Assembly (NCBI RefSeq): GCF_000341265.1
Contig: NZ_ANAE01000108.1
Location: 11,762-59,231 of the forward strand
DNA length: 47,470 nt
Reading direction: 5' to 3'
Source: Nocardiopsis prasina DSM 43845
Lineage (GTDB): Bacteria; Actinomycetota; Actinomycetes; Streptosporangiales; Streptosporangiaceae
This document shows positions 33,511 to 42,354 of the stretch, in pieces. Positions within the stretch are counted from its first letter, which is position 1; the number at the start of each line of letters is the position of its first letter. The notes below the pieces were generated by a model, which saw only the letters and a list, made by a program, of their open reading frames with translations, was not told the DNA's origin and made no database searches. Position numbers and translations under genes: made by a program.

Positions 33511-33934
33511 GGCGAGGCGTCTCCCCTCATCTTTCCTGGTGGCCACCTTGACCCCAGGCCGGAGTTGGCACCTGCCTCGACGGGTCGCGTTGATCGCGGG
33601 TCCACATGTCGAGATGGTTGCCGGGGCTTCGCAGGGCCGGTCCCTCCACCCCTCTGGATGAGCAATATGAAGTTGTGGCGGTTCTTCTCCGAGAACGCAC
33701 CGTCACTGTAACTGAGGTGCTGACCGATTTTCCATGCCGGGTGATCCGGATTACACAAAGCGGCTCGAATGCTGAGACGACACCGTCCACGTGCGGCGCG
33801 ACCCGAGTACGGATCCGGCTCCCCTGTGACGGTGTCCACCGTTGCCCGCGAGGGGGTTTGGGGCGACTGTCCGTAGGCGAGACCTAGGAGGAGTGCGTGA
33901 TCCCCAGAGCTTCCTTCGTCGAGAGGACGACCAC
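33511..33934. other. Divergent promoter region, thrC and otsA
   Basis: No gene of normal size lies in this 424-bp gap. A less GC-rich stretch (about 33660-33780) probably holds both promoters. Near the right end AGGAGG at 33886-33891 lies five bases before a GTG at 33897 that opens a 20-codon frame ending in TAG at 33957-33959. That frame overlaps the otsA start in another frame, so it is a possible leader peptide. No other structure was seen. Confidence 0.4.
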
Positions 33935-35374
33935 GTGGACAAGGCTCAGATCCTCATAGCCTCCAACAGGGGCCCGGTCTCCTTCTCCACCGCCGACGAC
34001 GGCTCGCTTGAGCACCGTCGGGGCGGCGGAGGACTGGTCTCGGGGATGATCTCCGTGGCCACCGAGATCGACGGACTGTGGGTGTGCGCGGCCCTGTCGG
34101 ACACCGACCGCCGCGCCGCCACCGAGGCGCCGGGGGCCCGTCTGGACCTCGCGCACGACCTCGACGGCATGCGAGTCCACATGTTGGACATCCCTGAGAC
34201 GACCTTCTCCGGCGCCTACACCGGGGTGGCCAACTCGACCCTGTGGTTCGTGCAGCACATGCTGTACGACACCCCGAACAAGCCCTCCTTCGGCTCTGAG
34301 TTCCGCAGCCAGTGGGAGGACTACGCCGCCTACAACAACGCCTTCGCGGAGGCGCTGGTCAGCGGTGCCGCCGAGAACGCGCGCGTGGCCGTGCAGGACT
34401 ACCACCTGGCGCTGGTGCCGCGCATCCTGCGCGCCCGCCGACCGGACCTGCGGATCGCGCACTTCTCGCACACCCCGTGGGCCCCGCCCGAGTACTTCCG
34501 GATGCTGCCCACCCAGGTGGCCCGCGAGCTGCTGGAGGGGATGCTCGGCGCCGACCGGCTGGGGTTCCTGAGCCCGCGCTGGGCCGACGCGTTCCTGCGC
34601 TGCTGCGCCGAGATCCTGCGCGCCGACGTCGACCTCGAACGGCGCACCGTGGAGCACGGGGGCCGGATCGTCGAGGTGGGCGTGCACGCCCTGGGCGCGG
34701 ACGAGGAGGGGCTGCGGGAGAGCGCCTCGGAGCCCTCCGTGGCGGACCGCAGGCGGACGCTGGGCGAGGCCGTGGGCGACACCCGGCTGATCGTCCGGGT
34801 GGACCGCACGGAGCTGTCCAAGAACATCGTGCGCGGTCTGGAGGCGTACCGGGAGCTGCTGACGGCGCACCCGGAGTGGCGGGGCCGGGTCACCCACCTG
34901 GCCTTCGCCTACCCGAGCAGGGGCGACGTGCCGGAGTACCGGGAGTACACGGACTCCGTGCTGCGGACCGCGAAGGAGATCAACGAGGAGTTCTCCACCC
35001 CCGAGTGGACGCCGCTGGTGTTGGAGGTCAACGACGACTACCCACGGTCGCTGGCCTCGTTCCAGATGGCCGACGTGCTGCTGGTGAACCCGATCCGGGA
35101 CGGCATGAACCTGGTTGCCAAGGAGGGCCCGGTGCTCTCCGAGCGGGACTCGGTGCTGGTGCTCTCGCGTGAGGCGGGGGCGGCGGACGAGCTGGGCGCG
35201 GACGCCCTGCTGGTCAACCCCTACGACACCGTGGAGACCGCCGAGGCGCTGCACCGGGCGCTGTCGATGCCCGAGGGGGAGCGCAAGGAGCGCCGGGGAC
35301 GGCTGGCCGAGGCCGCCGTGGCGCTGCCGCCGCGCCGCTGGTTCCAGGAGCAGCTGCGTTCCCTGGACGGCTGA
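33935..35374 (+). CDS. otsA: Trehalose-6-phosphate synthase (GT20)
   Basis: 479 residues from the GTG at 33935, with GAGAGG eight bases upstream. It makes trehalose 6-phosphate from a nucleotide-activated glucose and glucose 6-phosphate. Visible motifs are 'RRGGGGLVSGM' near the N-terminus, Q154-D155-Y-H-L (acceptor site), V289-D-R291 and K296 for nucleotide-sugar phosphate binding, and D389-GMNLVAKE. Several positions differ from the E. coli form: 'HFSHTPWAPPEYFRMLP' for 'LHIPFPPPE', and 'VDRTELSKNI' for 'VDRLDYTKG'. It belongs to the divergent actinomycete group. OtsB is encoded 3.7 kb downstream, not adjacent. Confidence 0.93.
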   Translation: MDKAQILIASNRGPVSFSTADDGSLEHRRGGGGLVSGMISVATEIDGLWVCAALSDTDRRAATEAPGARLDLAHDLDGMRVHMLDIPETTFSGAYTGVANSTLWFVQHMLYDTPNKPSFGSEFRSQWEDYAAYNNAFAEALVSGAAENARVAVQDYHLALVPRILRARRPDLRIAHFSHTPWAPPEYFRMLPTQVARELLEGMLGADRLGFLSPRWADAFLRCCAEILRADVDLERRTVEHGGRIVEVGVHALGADEEGLRESASEPSVADRRRTLGEAVGDTRLIVRVDRTELSKNIVRGLEAYRELLTAHPEWRGRVTHLAFAYPSRGDVPEYREYTDSVLRTAKEINEEFSTPEWTPLVLEVNDDYPRSLASFQMADVLLVNPIRDGMNLVAKEGPVLSERDSVLVLSREAGAADELGADALLVNPYDTVETAEALHRALSMPEGERKERRGRLAEAAVALPPRRWFQEQLRSLDG

Positions 35375-35477
35375 CGGGGTTCGATGTGAGCCGCTCGGCC
35401 GCGGCGGGGCCGGGCGGGTGCAGGGCGTCGGGACGCGCCGGGCGCCGGAGACGGCAGGGACGCCAGGAACAACGCGA

Positions 35478-35503
35478 GGGCGTGTCCCGTGCTGGACACG
35501 CCC
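35478..35503. terminator. otsA terminator hairpin
   Basis: GGGCGTGTCC at 35478-35487 pairs perfectly with GGACACGCCC at 35494-35503 around a 6-nt loop, followed by TT. It lies between the convergent otsA and GrpB-family genes and can serve both. Confidence 0.75.
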
Positions 35504-35595
35504 TTCGGCGGGGTCATGTTCCGGCCCACGACCGGCTGGCTCTCGGTCGGACTCCGGTCATCCGGTAAGTCACCGGGCGCCCGACCGGTATCCGG

Positions 35596-36201
35596 TCAGT
35601 GGGTCCGGGAGGCGGCCGCCTTCCAGGCCTCGGCCTCGGCGAGGAGTTCGGTGACGATGCCGGACTTGGCGTCGGCGTAGTCCTGGATGCGCTTCCAGGT
35701 GCGTTCGGAGAGTCCACGCTTGACCGCGGTGTAGCGTTCCCGGGCCCCGGCGTCCGCGATGAGGTAGTCGCGGAAGAGCCGCATGCGGTCGATCTCCTCG
35801 CACCCCCGGCTGAACACGTGGAGGTTGAGGTTGACGCTGGGGCCCTTGAGGACCCGGTGTTCGTACCAGTCGGGTTCGGCGATGACCAGGGTGTATCCCA
35901 CCTTCTCCAGGTCGTCCAGGTAGGCGGTCTCGTCGGCGGAGTCGGTGACCGCCATGACCAGGTCCACGCAGGGTTTGGCGGCCAGGCCGGACACCGCGGT
36001 GGAGCCGACGTGGTCCAGGGACAGCACGCGGTCCCCCAGTGCGCCCCGGATACGGGATTCCTCCTGGCGGAACAGGTAGGGCCACTTGGGGTCGGGTTCG
36101 GAGAGGCGCACGCGACCGTTCACCAGGTTGCGTGCCATGGGGTCGGAGGCGACCCGCCTGTCTCCTCGTGAGGGCAGAGAGGGCGTTTCGAGAGGCGACA
36201 T
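35596..36201 (-). CDS. GrpB family (UPF0157) nucleotidyltransferase-like protein
   Basis: 201 residues from the ATG at 36201. An ATG at 36138 gives a 180-residue form closer to the family's usual start, so the start is uncertain. The core 'LSEPDPKWPYLFRQEESRIRGALG', 'SLDHVGSTAVSGLAAKPCVDLVM' and 'NLNLHVFSRGCEEIDRMRLFRDYL' is the GrpB pattern; the 'GST-(8)-KPCVDL' block resembles a nucleotidyltransferase active site. The family's function is not established; some members act with dephospho-CoA kinase. It is convergent with otsA. Confidence 0.88.
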   Translation of the reverse strand: MSPLETPSLPSRGDRRVASDPMARNLVNGRVRLSEPDPKWPYLFRQEESRIRGALGDRVLSLDHVGSTAVSGLAAKPCVDLVMAVTDSADETAYLDDLEKVGYTLVIAEPDWYEHRVLKGPSVNLNLHVFSRGCEEIDRMRLFRDYLIADAGARERYTAVKRGLSERTWKRIQDYADAKSGIVTELLAEAEAWKAAASRTH

Positions 36202-36315
36202 TCCACAAAGCCTTGCCGTCCGGCGTACCCGCGTCAAGGCTTTCGACGTGCCTTACATATGCACGCGCATTCGTGGCACTACCGAACGTCCGAGGGGCAT
36301 GACCGAACGCGACGG

Positions 36316-37107
36316 TCAGGCCTGGGGGCGTCCCTCAGGGGTGGAGACCACCAGGACGAGCGAGCCCTCCCACTCGGGGAGTTCACGCAGGCGGCCGTGG
36401 CGCGCGTCCCACGTGCCGTCGCGGAGGTCGCGGGAGAGATCCTCGTGGAAGCGGGTGTGGGCGGCCTCGTCGACGAAGCTCCACGCCGAACAGGCCTGCC
36501 GGGCCCCGGGGTCGAGCAGCGCCTCGGGGCGGCCGTAGTAGGCCTCGTTGAAGCCGTCCGAGCAGTCGAGCGGGATCGGCACCCGGGTGACGGTGGTCGT
36601 TCCTCCCAGCCCCTCGGCCAGGACCGACGGCTCCGGGTAGCGGCGCGCCTCGGTGTCCAGGACCTCCGGGCAGTAGCCGTACAGCCAGAAGTCGCGTACC
36701 AGGGCGGGGTCGCAGGTCAGCACCACCACGGGGCCGGTGGTCACCCGCCGGACCTCCGCCAGGCCCCTGGCGAGGTCGGACCACTGGTGGACGCTGAAGG
36801 TGGTCATGGCGGCGTCGAAGGAGTCGTCGGGGAACGGCAGCGACTCGGCGGTGCCGTCGACCGCCGCGGGCAGGTGCCCGGGGCGCCGGGCCCGCATGCT
36901 GGCCGAGGGCTCCACGGGGGTGACGTCGCGGTCGGCGGGTTCGTAGGACCCGGCCCCGGCCCCGACGTTGAGCACCGTCCGGGCGTCTCCGAGGGCGGCG
37001 TGGAGGAGTTCGGCGATCCTCGGTTCCGGTTGCCGGTGGTCCGTGTACGTGCGGGCGATGACCCCGTAGTCCGCGTCGCCCGCGCTGCCGTCCCGCATCC
37101 GAACCAT
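36316..37107 (-). CDS. Class I SAM-dependent methyltransferase
   Basis: 263 residues from the ATG at 37107, with GGGAGA upstream. Residues 12-30 ('DYGVIARTYTDHRQPEPRIAEL') form the N-terminal cap. Motif I is VLNVGAGAGSYEP at about 45-57, followed by the acidic strand 'VTPVEPS'. The motif 'AESLPFPDDSFDAAMTTFSVHQW' is typical of UbiE/BioC-like enzymes. The last part contains 'FNEAYYGRPEALLDPGARQACSAWSFVD', found in a group of actinobacterial enzymes of unknown substrate. It is separate from its neighbours, between a GrpB-family gene and the subtilisin-like gene. Confidence 0.88.
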   Translation of the reverse strand: MVRMRDGSAGDADYGVIARTYTDHRQPEPRIAELLHAALGDARTVLNVGAGAGSYEPADRDVTPVEPSASMRARRPGHLPAAVDGTAESLPFPDDSFDAAMTTFSVHQWSDLARGLAEVRRVTTGPVVVLTCDPALVRDFWLYGYCPEVLDTEARRYPEPSVLAEGLGGTTTVTRVPIPLDCSDGFNEAYYGRPEALLDPGARQACSAWSFVDEAAHTRFHEDLSRDLRDGTWDARHGRLRELPEWEGSLVLVVSTPEGRPQA

Positions 37108-37179
37108 GCTGTCTCCCACCGTCGAGGTGTCGCCGAACCGAGCTGTGTGTGGTGCCGCAAGGACCCTAACCAACGAAAA

Positions 37180-37218
37180 GCCGTGGCGTCACGGGCTTTT
37201 CGCCCGATCCGCCACGGC
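37180..37218 (-). terminator. Nested terminator after the subtilisin-like gene
   Basis: GCCGTGGCG at 37180-37188 pairs with CGCCACGGC at 37210-37218, and a second stem (CGGGC/GCCCG) lies inside. Read on the minus strand the structure is followed by CTTTTCG, a short T tract. It is 47 bp downstream of the stop at 37265. Confidence 0.75.
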
Positions 37219-37264
37219 TCGCCCCGCCAGGGGGCGTGTGACCTCAGCCGACTCGACGCCCCGC

Positions 37265-38422
37265 CTACTTCTTGCGGCGGCGGCCGCCCTTGCGCCGGGA
37301 GGGACGCTCCTCGGCCCTGGCCTGCTCGGCCCGCTCGGCGGCGATCCGCTGGTCCTCCTCCTGCCGCTCGGCCGCCACCCCGTAGGGGTCCTTGCTGGTC
37401 CGGCGCACCCACAGCACCAGCAGAATCACGATCAGCGCCAGCACCACGCCGACCAGCGCGAACCACATCCACACCGGAACGGTCGGGGAGTCGTCCTGCA
37501 CAAGGTTGTCGTCGACGAGCGGCATGTCCTGGGCGTTCCCCGAGGCCTGCGCGACAGCCGAGGGCAGGTACAGGGACGCCAGCCCCTGCCCGCCCTGTTG
37601 GGAGCCCTCCACCAGGGCCTCACGGAGCTGCTCGGCGCCCAGCTGCGGGTACTCGGAGGTGAGCAGCGCGGCCGCGCCCGCGGCCACCGCGGCGGCGTAC
37701 GGAGTACCGGTCACGTCGGTCTGGCCCATGTCCGGGCCGGCCGTGGACAGCTCGGCTCCGGGCGCGAGGAGATCGATCGACTCGGCCGGGGGCGAGTCGG
37801 GCAGGAGGGCGCCCTCCTCGTCCACACCGCCCACCGCCAGGACGTTCGGGTCCGCCTCGCCGCCCGCCGGGGCGACGACCAGCGTCCCGCTCCGCGCGGC
37901 CGAGGCGGTCGCCGTCTGGAGGTCCTCGTCCTGTTCGACCTCGTCCTGGAGCAGGACGACCTGGGCCCCCTGCTCCACGGCGTAGCCGATGACCTCCGCG
38001 GGACCGTCGTCGGTGGGCAGGACCAGCAGCCTCGCGGCCGGGGCCACGCCCAGCACCCCGCCGTCCGCGTCCATACCGTGGCCGTGTCCGACGACCAGCG
38101 CGCCCGCCGCCGTGCCGGGATCGGTCTCGTTGCCGTTCGTGCCGAACTCGGTGTCGACCACCAGGTTGTCCCGGAGGTCGGGGTGGTCCTCGTCCACGGA
38201 GACCCCCGGCAGGGCCACGGTGACGCCCTGGCCCTGGCTGGTCTCCCAGGCCTCCGGAGCTCCGATGGAGGTCAGGGCCCACTGCTCCGGGCGGAAGTCG
38301 GGTACGTCGGCGGCGGCTGGAACCGCCGTCAGTCCCAGTACGGTGAGCGCCGCGCAGGCGCCCGCCGTGGCGCCCAACACGTGGCGCTGGTGTGTCCTGC
38401 TACGGCTGTTGCCCCCGAGCAC
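37265..38422 (-). CDS. Subtilisin-like membrane protein with no catalytic triad (pseudoprotease)
   Basis: 385 residues from a GTG at 38422, with GAGGGAG upstream; starts further out lack a ribosome-binding site. A signal peptide (RSRTHQRHVLGATAGACAALTVLGL, cleavage near PAAA-DV) is followed by an S8 fold from about residue 45. The catalytic regions are altered: 'VALPGVSVDEDHPDL' lacks the Asp of 'DTG', and 'GTPYAAAVAAGAAALL' has Pro where the Ser of 'GTSMAA' should be. Only the His region (GHGHGM) remains. After a linker a membrane helix (MWFALVGVVLALIVILLVLW) and a Lys/Arg-rich tail end the protein. It resembles mycosins of type VII secretion, without their activity. Confidence 0.85.
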   Translation of the reverse strand: MLGGNSRSRTHQRHVLGATAGACAALTVLGLTAVPAAADVPDFRPEQWALTSIGAPEAWETSQGQGVTVALPGVSVDEDHPDLRDNLVVDTEFGTNGNETDPGTAAGALVVGHGHGMDADGGVLGVAPAARLLVLPTDDGPAEVIGYAVEQGAQVVLLQDEVEQDEDLQTATASAARSGTLVVAPAGGEADPNVLAVGGVDEEGALLPDSPPAESIDLLAPGAELSTAGPDMGQTDVTGTPYAAAVAAGAAALLTSEYPQLGAEQLREALVEGSQQGGQGLASLYLPSAVAQASGNAQDMPLVDDNLVQDDSPTVPVWMWFALVGVVLALIVILLVLWVRRTSKDPYGVAAERQEEDQRIAAERAEQARAEERPSRRKGGRRRKK

Positions 38423-38652
38423 GTCAGGCTCCCTCGAACGTTGCGGTCGGTGCTGCGCCGGGCCCTCCCCGGACCCTCGCGATTCTGTCATGCGCACAGG
38501 ATCCAGGCTTGGACAAGTGACCCGGGGGGTAGGACACGTAACTGTATCCCTGGTGCCAGTCCTGGGTTTCGCGCTCCTCATCCGGCATGTCGAGTCGCTA
38601 GCATGAGTCGCGCCGATCCGGACAAACCAATGACCCGTCCAGGGGGTGTCCC

Positions 38653-38937
38653 ATGCCGAACATCGGTCCGTCCGACGACGGTCAGTCGGCCCTCGCCGAG
38701 CGCGAACAGCGCATCCTCGCCTTCGAACGCCAGTGGTGGAAGTTCGAGGGATCCAAGGAACAGGCGATCCGTGACGAGTTCGGGTTCTCCGCGACCCGCT
38801 ACTACCAACTGCTCAACGGTCTGGTCGAGCGCCCCGAGGCGCTCGCCTTCGACCCCATGACCGTCAAGCGCCTGCGCCGCCTGCGCGCCGACCGCAGACG
38901 TCAGCGCAACGCCCGCCAGTTGGGCATCCACCTGTAG
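38653..38937 (+). CDS. DUF3263 domain protein
   Basis: 94 residues from the ATG at 38653, with AGGGGG upstream. The whole protein matches the actinobacterial DUF3263 domain: 'LAEREQRILAFERQWWKFEG', 'KEQAIRDEFGFSATRYYQLLN' and 'PMTVKRLRRLRADRRRQR'. The middle looks like a helix-turn-helix, suggesting DNA binding, and the tail is strongly basic. It lies 111 bp upstream of otsB on the same strand and may be co-transcribed with it. A link to trehalose control is conjecture based on position. Confidence 0.93.
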   Translation: MPNIGPSDDGQSALAEREQRILAFERQWWKFEGSKEQAIRDEFGFSATRYYQLLNGLVERPEALAFDPMTVKRLRRLRADRRRQRNARQLGIHL

Positions 38938-39048
38938 GGCGACCGAGCGGGCCACGGGCTCCGGGGAACCCGCGGAGCAGGCCACCGACCCGGGCAGCGC
39001 ACCCGCCTGGGAACTCCACAGCGCCCCCGACAGCGACAAGGTCCCCGT

Positions 39049-39894
39049 ATGCCCCCGTCCACAGCAGACGACCGTCCCGTACCCACCACCGACGCCGGTC
39101 GCAACGCGCTCGACGCACTGGTCTCGGACCCCGACCGGGCGCTGGTCGCCTTCGACTTCGACGGCACCCTGGCGCCCATCGTCGCCGATCCGCGTGACTC
39201 CGCTCCGCAGCCGGGGATCGTGGCCGCGCTGGCCGAACTGGCGTCCGTGGTGGGCACCGTCGCGGTCATCACCGGCCGCCCCGCGGACACCGTCGTGCGG
39301 CTGGGCGGCCTGGAGCGGGTCCCCGGGATCGTCGTGCTCGGCCACTACGGCGCCGAACGGTGGACGGACGGCCGCGTGGTGGCCGCCGACCCACCGCCCG
39401 GAGTGGCGCTGGTCAGGGAGGAACTCCCGGCCCTCATCGACTCCTCCGGCGCGCCGGAGGGCACGTGGGTCGAGGACAAGGGCCGGTCCCTGGCCGTGCA
39501 CACACGTCGGGCCACCGACCCCGAACGGGCCCTGGAACTGCTGGCCGGTCCCCTGACCGAGCTGGCCGAGCGGGCCGACCTCCAGGTGGAGCCCGGTCGG
39601 CTGGTGATCGAGCTCCGTCCACAGGGTGTGGACAAGGGTGCCGCCCTCACCTCCCTGGTGGAGGAGAGAGCGGCCCGGAGCGTCCTCTTCGCCGGTGACG
39701 ACCTGGGCGACCTGCCCGCCTTCTCCGCCGTGGCGGCCCTGCGCGGACACGGGATCCCCGGTCTCACCGTGTGCTCCTCCTCCGACGAGGTGACCGAGGT
39801 CGCCGACGCCGCCGACCTCGTCGTCCCCGGACCGGCCGGGCTGACCACGCTGCTCGGCCAGCTCACGGCGACGATTCGTGGGCTTGCGGGGTGA
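39049..39894 (+). CDS. otsB: Trehalose-6-phosphate phosphatase
   Basis: 281 residues from the ATG at 39049. It is a HAD-family phosphatase that completes trehalose synthesis after OtsA. Motif 1 is D36-F-D38-GTLAP, motif 2 lies in 'VAVITGR', the lysine motif is 'GVDKGAAL' and motif 4 is 'FAGDDLGDLPAF'. The lid region is present ('VVLGHYGAERW'). Its last 32 bp overlap the convergent serine-hydrolase gene. The ribosome-binding site is weak (AAGG), so coupling to the DUF3263 transcript is possible. Confidence 0.95.
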   Translation: MPPSTADDRPVPTTDAGRNALDALVSDPDRALVAFDFDGTLAPIVADPRDSAPQPGIVAALAELASVVGTVAVITGRPADTVVRLGGLERVPGIVVLGHYGAERWTDGRVVAADPPPGVALVREELPALIDSSGAPEGTWVEDKGRSLAVHTRRATDPERALELLAGPLTELAERADLQVEPGRLVIELRPQGVDKGAALTSLVEERAARSVLFAGDDLGDLPAFSAVAALRGHGIPGLTVCSSSDEVTEVADAADLVVPGPAGLTTLLGQLTATIRGLAG

Positions 39895-40894
39895 GCGCCG
39901 AACGCGCGGCCGAGCGCAGGTCCACCAGACCGGTCCGGTCGCGCCCGTAGTGCACGGCGTTGGTGAGCACACCCACGTAGCGCCCGCTCTCGGGGTGCAG
40001 GAACAGGCTCGTGCCGGTGAACCCGTTGTGGTAGACCACGCCCTCCGGGGTGACCAGCCAGGCGAGTCCCCTCGACAGCCGGGCCCCCGCGTCCACGTGT
40101 GGTGACCAGCTCTCCCGGATGAACGACGACGGGATGATCCCACTCCCGCCGTCGTGCAGGCGCAGCATCTCCCGGGCGAAGGACCCGAGGTCGATGGCGT
40201 TGCTGAACACGCCGGCGTGCCCGGACACTCCGCCCATCAGCGCGGCCGCCTCGTCGTGCACCACACCCCAGGAGGGCGCCGCGCCGACGAGGCGCCGCTC
40301 GGTCGGCGCCACACTGGGCGACCTCGCCAACGGTCCGTAGGTGGTGGAGCGCAGGCCGAGATCGGTCCACAGGTCGTCGGCCAGCCGGTCCAGGGTGCCG
40401 CCGTACAGGCGCTCCAGGAGCAGGCCGAGCAGGATGAACCCGCGGTCGATGTACTGGTAGCCGGGTTCCTCCAGCGGGTCCGACAGGATCGCCTCGGCGA
40501 GGTCCTGGTCGGTGCCCACGTACCGCTCCATCCAGGACACCGGGTTGAGGCGGCTGGTGTGCGTGAGGATCTGCCGGGTGGTCACCCAGGCCCCGGGGAG
40601 GTCCTCACCAGGAAAGTATTCGGACATCGGGGCGTTGATGTCCAAAACCCCCTCGGCGATCGCCCTTCCCACGAGCGGCCAGGTGGCCATCACCTTCGTC
40701 AGGCTCGCGACGTCGTAGGAGACATCGGGAGCGGTGTCGTGCTCTCCGTCGGTCCGGCCCACGGCCACGAACTCCCACATTCCTCCGGTGCCGACCACGG
40801 CGGCCCCGCCAGGCAACCAGTCCGCATCCACCATCACCTTCAGGACGCCACGTATCCGCGCCCCAGTCTCCGTGAGCCAGTCACCATCACGCAC
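39863..40894 (-). CDS. Beta-lactamase-fold serine hydrolase (class C/esterase type)
   Basis: 343 residues from a GTG at 40894, preceded by GGGGGAGG at seven bases; the longer frame to 40948 has no such site. The nucleophile motif is S64-L-T-K67, the second motif is Y146-I-D (Tyr as in YxN), and 'YHNGFTGT' near residue 290 stands for the KTG box. There is no signal peptide, so the enzyme is probably cytoplasmic. Proteins like this are esterases or peptidases more often than true beta-lactamases. The 3' end overlaps otsB by 32 bp, tail to tail. Confidence 0.9.
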   Translation of the reverse strand: MRDGDWLTETGARIRGVLKVMVDADWLPGGAAVVGTGGMWEFVAVGRTDGEHDTAPDVSYDVASLTKVMATWPLVGRAIAEGVLDINAPMSEYFPGEDLPGAWVTTRQILTHTSRLNPVSWMERYVGTDQDLAEAILSDPLEEPGYQYIDRGFILLGLLLERLYGGTLDRLADDLWTDLGLRSTTYGPLARSPSVAPTERRLVGAAPSWGVVHDEAAALMGGVSGHAGVFSNAIDLGSFAREMLRLHDGGSGIIPSSFIRESWSPHVDAGARLSRGLAWLVTPEGVVYHNGFTGTSLFLHPESGRYVGVLTNAVHYGRDRTGLVDLRSAARSALTPQAHESSP

Positions 40895-41048
40895 AACACG
40901 CCTCCCCCCGAGCGGTCTCCCCCACTTCTCGGCGGATACCCCGTTCACTCCGGCTTGTCACACCCGTGCCGTCTCCGAACAGTACGAAACCCCCGCAGGT
41001 CATGGCCGTAACCACACCGCTGTGGCGTGGCGTTGCCCGGGACCGTAC

Positions 41049-41084
41049 GGAGGGGTGTGCGGAGGGGTGTGCGGAGGGGTGGGC
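41049..41084. repeat. Three 12-bp tandem repeats upstream of argJ
   Basis: Units GGAGGGGTGTGC (41049), GGAGGGGTGTGC (41061) and GGAGGGGTGGGC (41073) follow one another. They end about 95 bp before the argJ start codon, in the gap between divergent genes. The array could be a promoter-region repeat or simple slippage. Confidence 0.8.
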
Positions 41085-41179
41085 TCGGGGCTGAGCAGGG
41101 GCTCCTGAGCACCACTCCGGCCTCGGACTCCGCAGGTGGGGAGAAGTAGGCTGGCGCCCACGAAGTTCCGAGGAGGACG

Positions 41180-42340
41180 ATGAGCAGCAAGACCCCCGTT
41201 CCCGCCGGTTTCGTCGGTGTGGCCGGCAACATCGGGATCAAGGACCCGCAGGACGACTTCTTCACGGTGGTCTCCCAGGTCCCCACGGCGGTCTCCGCCG
41301 TGTTCACCCAGTCGCGGTTCGCCGGGCCCAGCGTCCGGCTCAGCCGTGAGGCGGCCGCCGACGGCCGGGCCCGAGGCGTCACCGTGATCGCCCGCAACGC
41401 CAACGTGGCGACCGGCCAGATCGGGACGGCCGACGCTCGCGAGGTCCAGGAGGGCGTGGCCCGCGCCGCCGGGGTCGACCCCGACCAGATCCTGATCGCC
41501 TCCACCGGGGTCATCGGCCGCCCTTACCCCATGGACCGGGTCCGCTCCTACCTGGAGGACCTCCCGGCCGAGTTCCCCCCGGCCGACCTGGACCGCTCCG
41601 CGGCGGCCATGATGACCACCGACACCCACCCCAAGGTCGCCACCGCGAAGGTCGGCGACGCGACCCTGACCGGGATCGCCAAGGGCGTCGGCATGATCGA
41701 ACCCAACATGGCGACCATGCTGACCTGGTTCTTCACCGACGCCGAACTGGAGCAGCCCGTCCTGGACGTGGTGTTCCGGCGGGTGGTCGACCGGACCTTC
41801 AACGCCCTGAGCATCGACACGGACACCTCCACCAGCGACTCCGCCGCGATCTTCGCGAACGGGATGGCCGGACCGGTGGACGTCGCCGAGTTCGAGGACG
41901 CCCTGTACGAGGTCGCGCTGAGCCTGGTGCGGATGATCGCCTCCGACGGCGAGGGCGCGGGCAAGCTCATCGAGGTGCGGATCACCGGCGCGCGCGACGA
42001 CGCCCAGGCGAAGCGGATCGGCAAGGCCGTAGTGAACTCGCCCCTGGTCAAGACGGCCGTGCACGGCGCCGACCCGAACTGGGGCCGGGTCGCGATGGCC
42101 GTGGGCAAGTGCTCGGACGAGACCGACGTGTTCCCCGAGAACGTGCGGATCGTGTTCGGGGACGTGGAGACCTTCCCGACCGAGGCGACGGACGAGACGC
42201 TGGAGCGCGCCGCCCAGCACATGAAGGGCGACGAGGTGGTGATCACCGTCGACCTGGGCATCGCCGAGGGCGCCTTCACGGTCTACGGCTGCGACCTGAC
42301 CGAGGGCTACATCCGGATCAACGCCGACTACACGACCTGA
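41180..42340 (+). CDS. argJ: Glutamate N-acetyltransferase / ornithine acetyltransferase (ArgJ family)
   Basis: 386 residues from the ATG at 41180, with GAGGAGG upstream. It is an Ntn-fold enzyme that cleaves itself into two subunits: the scissile motif is M177-A-T179-M-L, with T179 as nucleophile after 'KGVGMIEPN'. 'TTDTHPK' and 'DGEGAGKLIEVRITGA' are family motifs and 'NWGRVAMAVGK' is near the active site. It transfers acetyl between ornithine and glutamate in arginine synthesis. No argBCDFGH gene is nearby, so it may be a second copy with a role in secondary metabolism, as the Oat proteins of clavulanic acid clusters. Confidence 0.93.
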   Translation: MSSKTPVPAGFVGVAGNIGIKDPQDDFFTVVSQVPTAVSAVFTQSRFAGPSVRLSREAAADGRARGVTVIARNANVATGQIGTADAREVQEGVARAAGVDPDQILIASTGVIGRPYPMDRVRSYLEDLPAEFPPADLDRSAAAMMTTDTHPKVATAKVGDATLTGIAKGVGMIEPNMATMLTWFFTDAELEQPVLDVVFRRVVDRTFNALSIDTDTSTSDSAAIFANGMAGPVDVAEFEDALYEVALSLVRMIASDGEGAGKLIEVRITGARDDAQAKRIGKAVVNSPLVKTAVHGADPNWGRVAMAVGKCSDETDVFPENVRIVFGDVETFPTEATDETLERAAQHMKGDEVVITVDLGIAEGAFTVYGCDLTEGYIRINADYTT

Positions 42341-42354
42341 GCCACGACGACTCG

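Noticed and set aside
38423..38581. N-terminal extension of the subtilisin-like protein
   Set aside because: It would place about 50 polar residues before the signal peptide. The GTG at 38422 has a good ribosome-binding site and gives a normal signal peptide.
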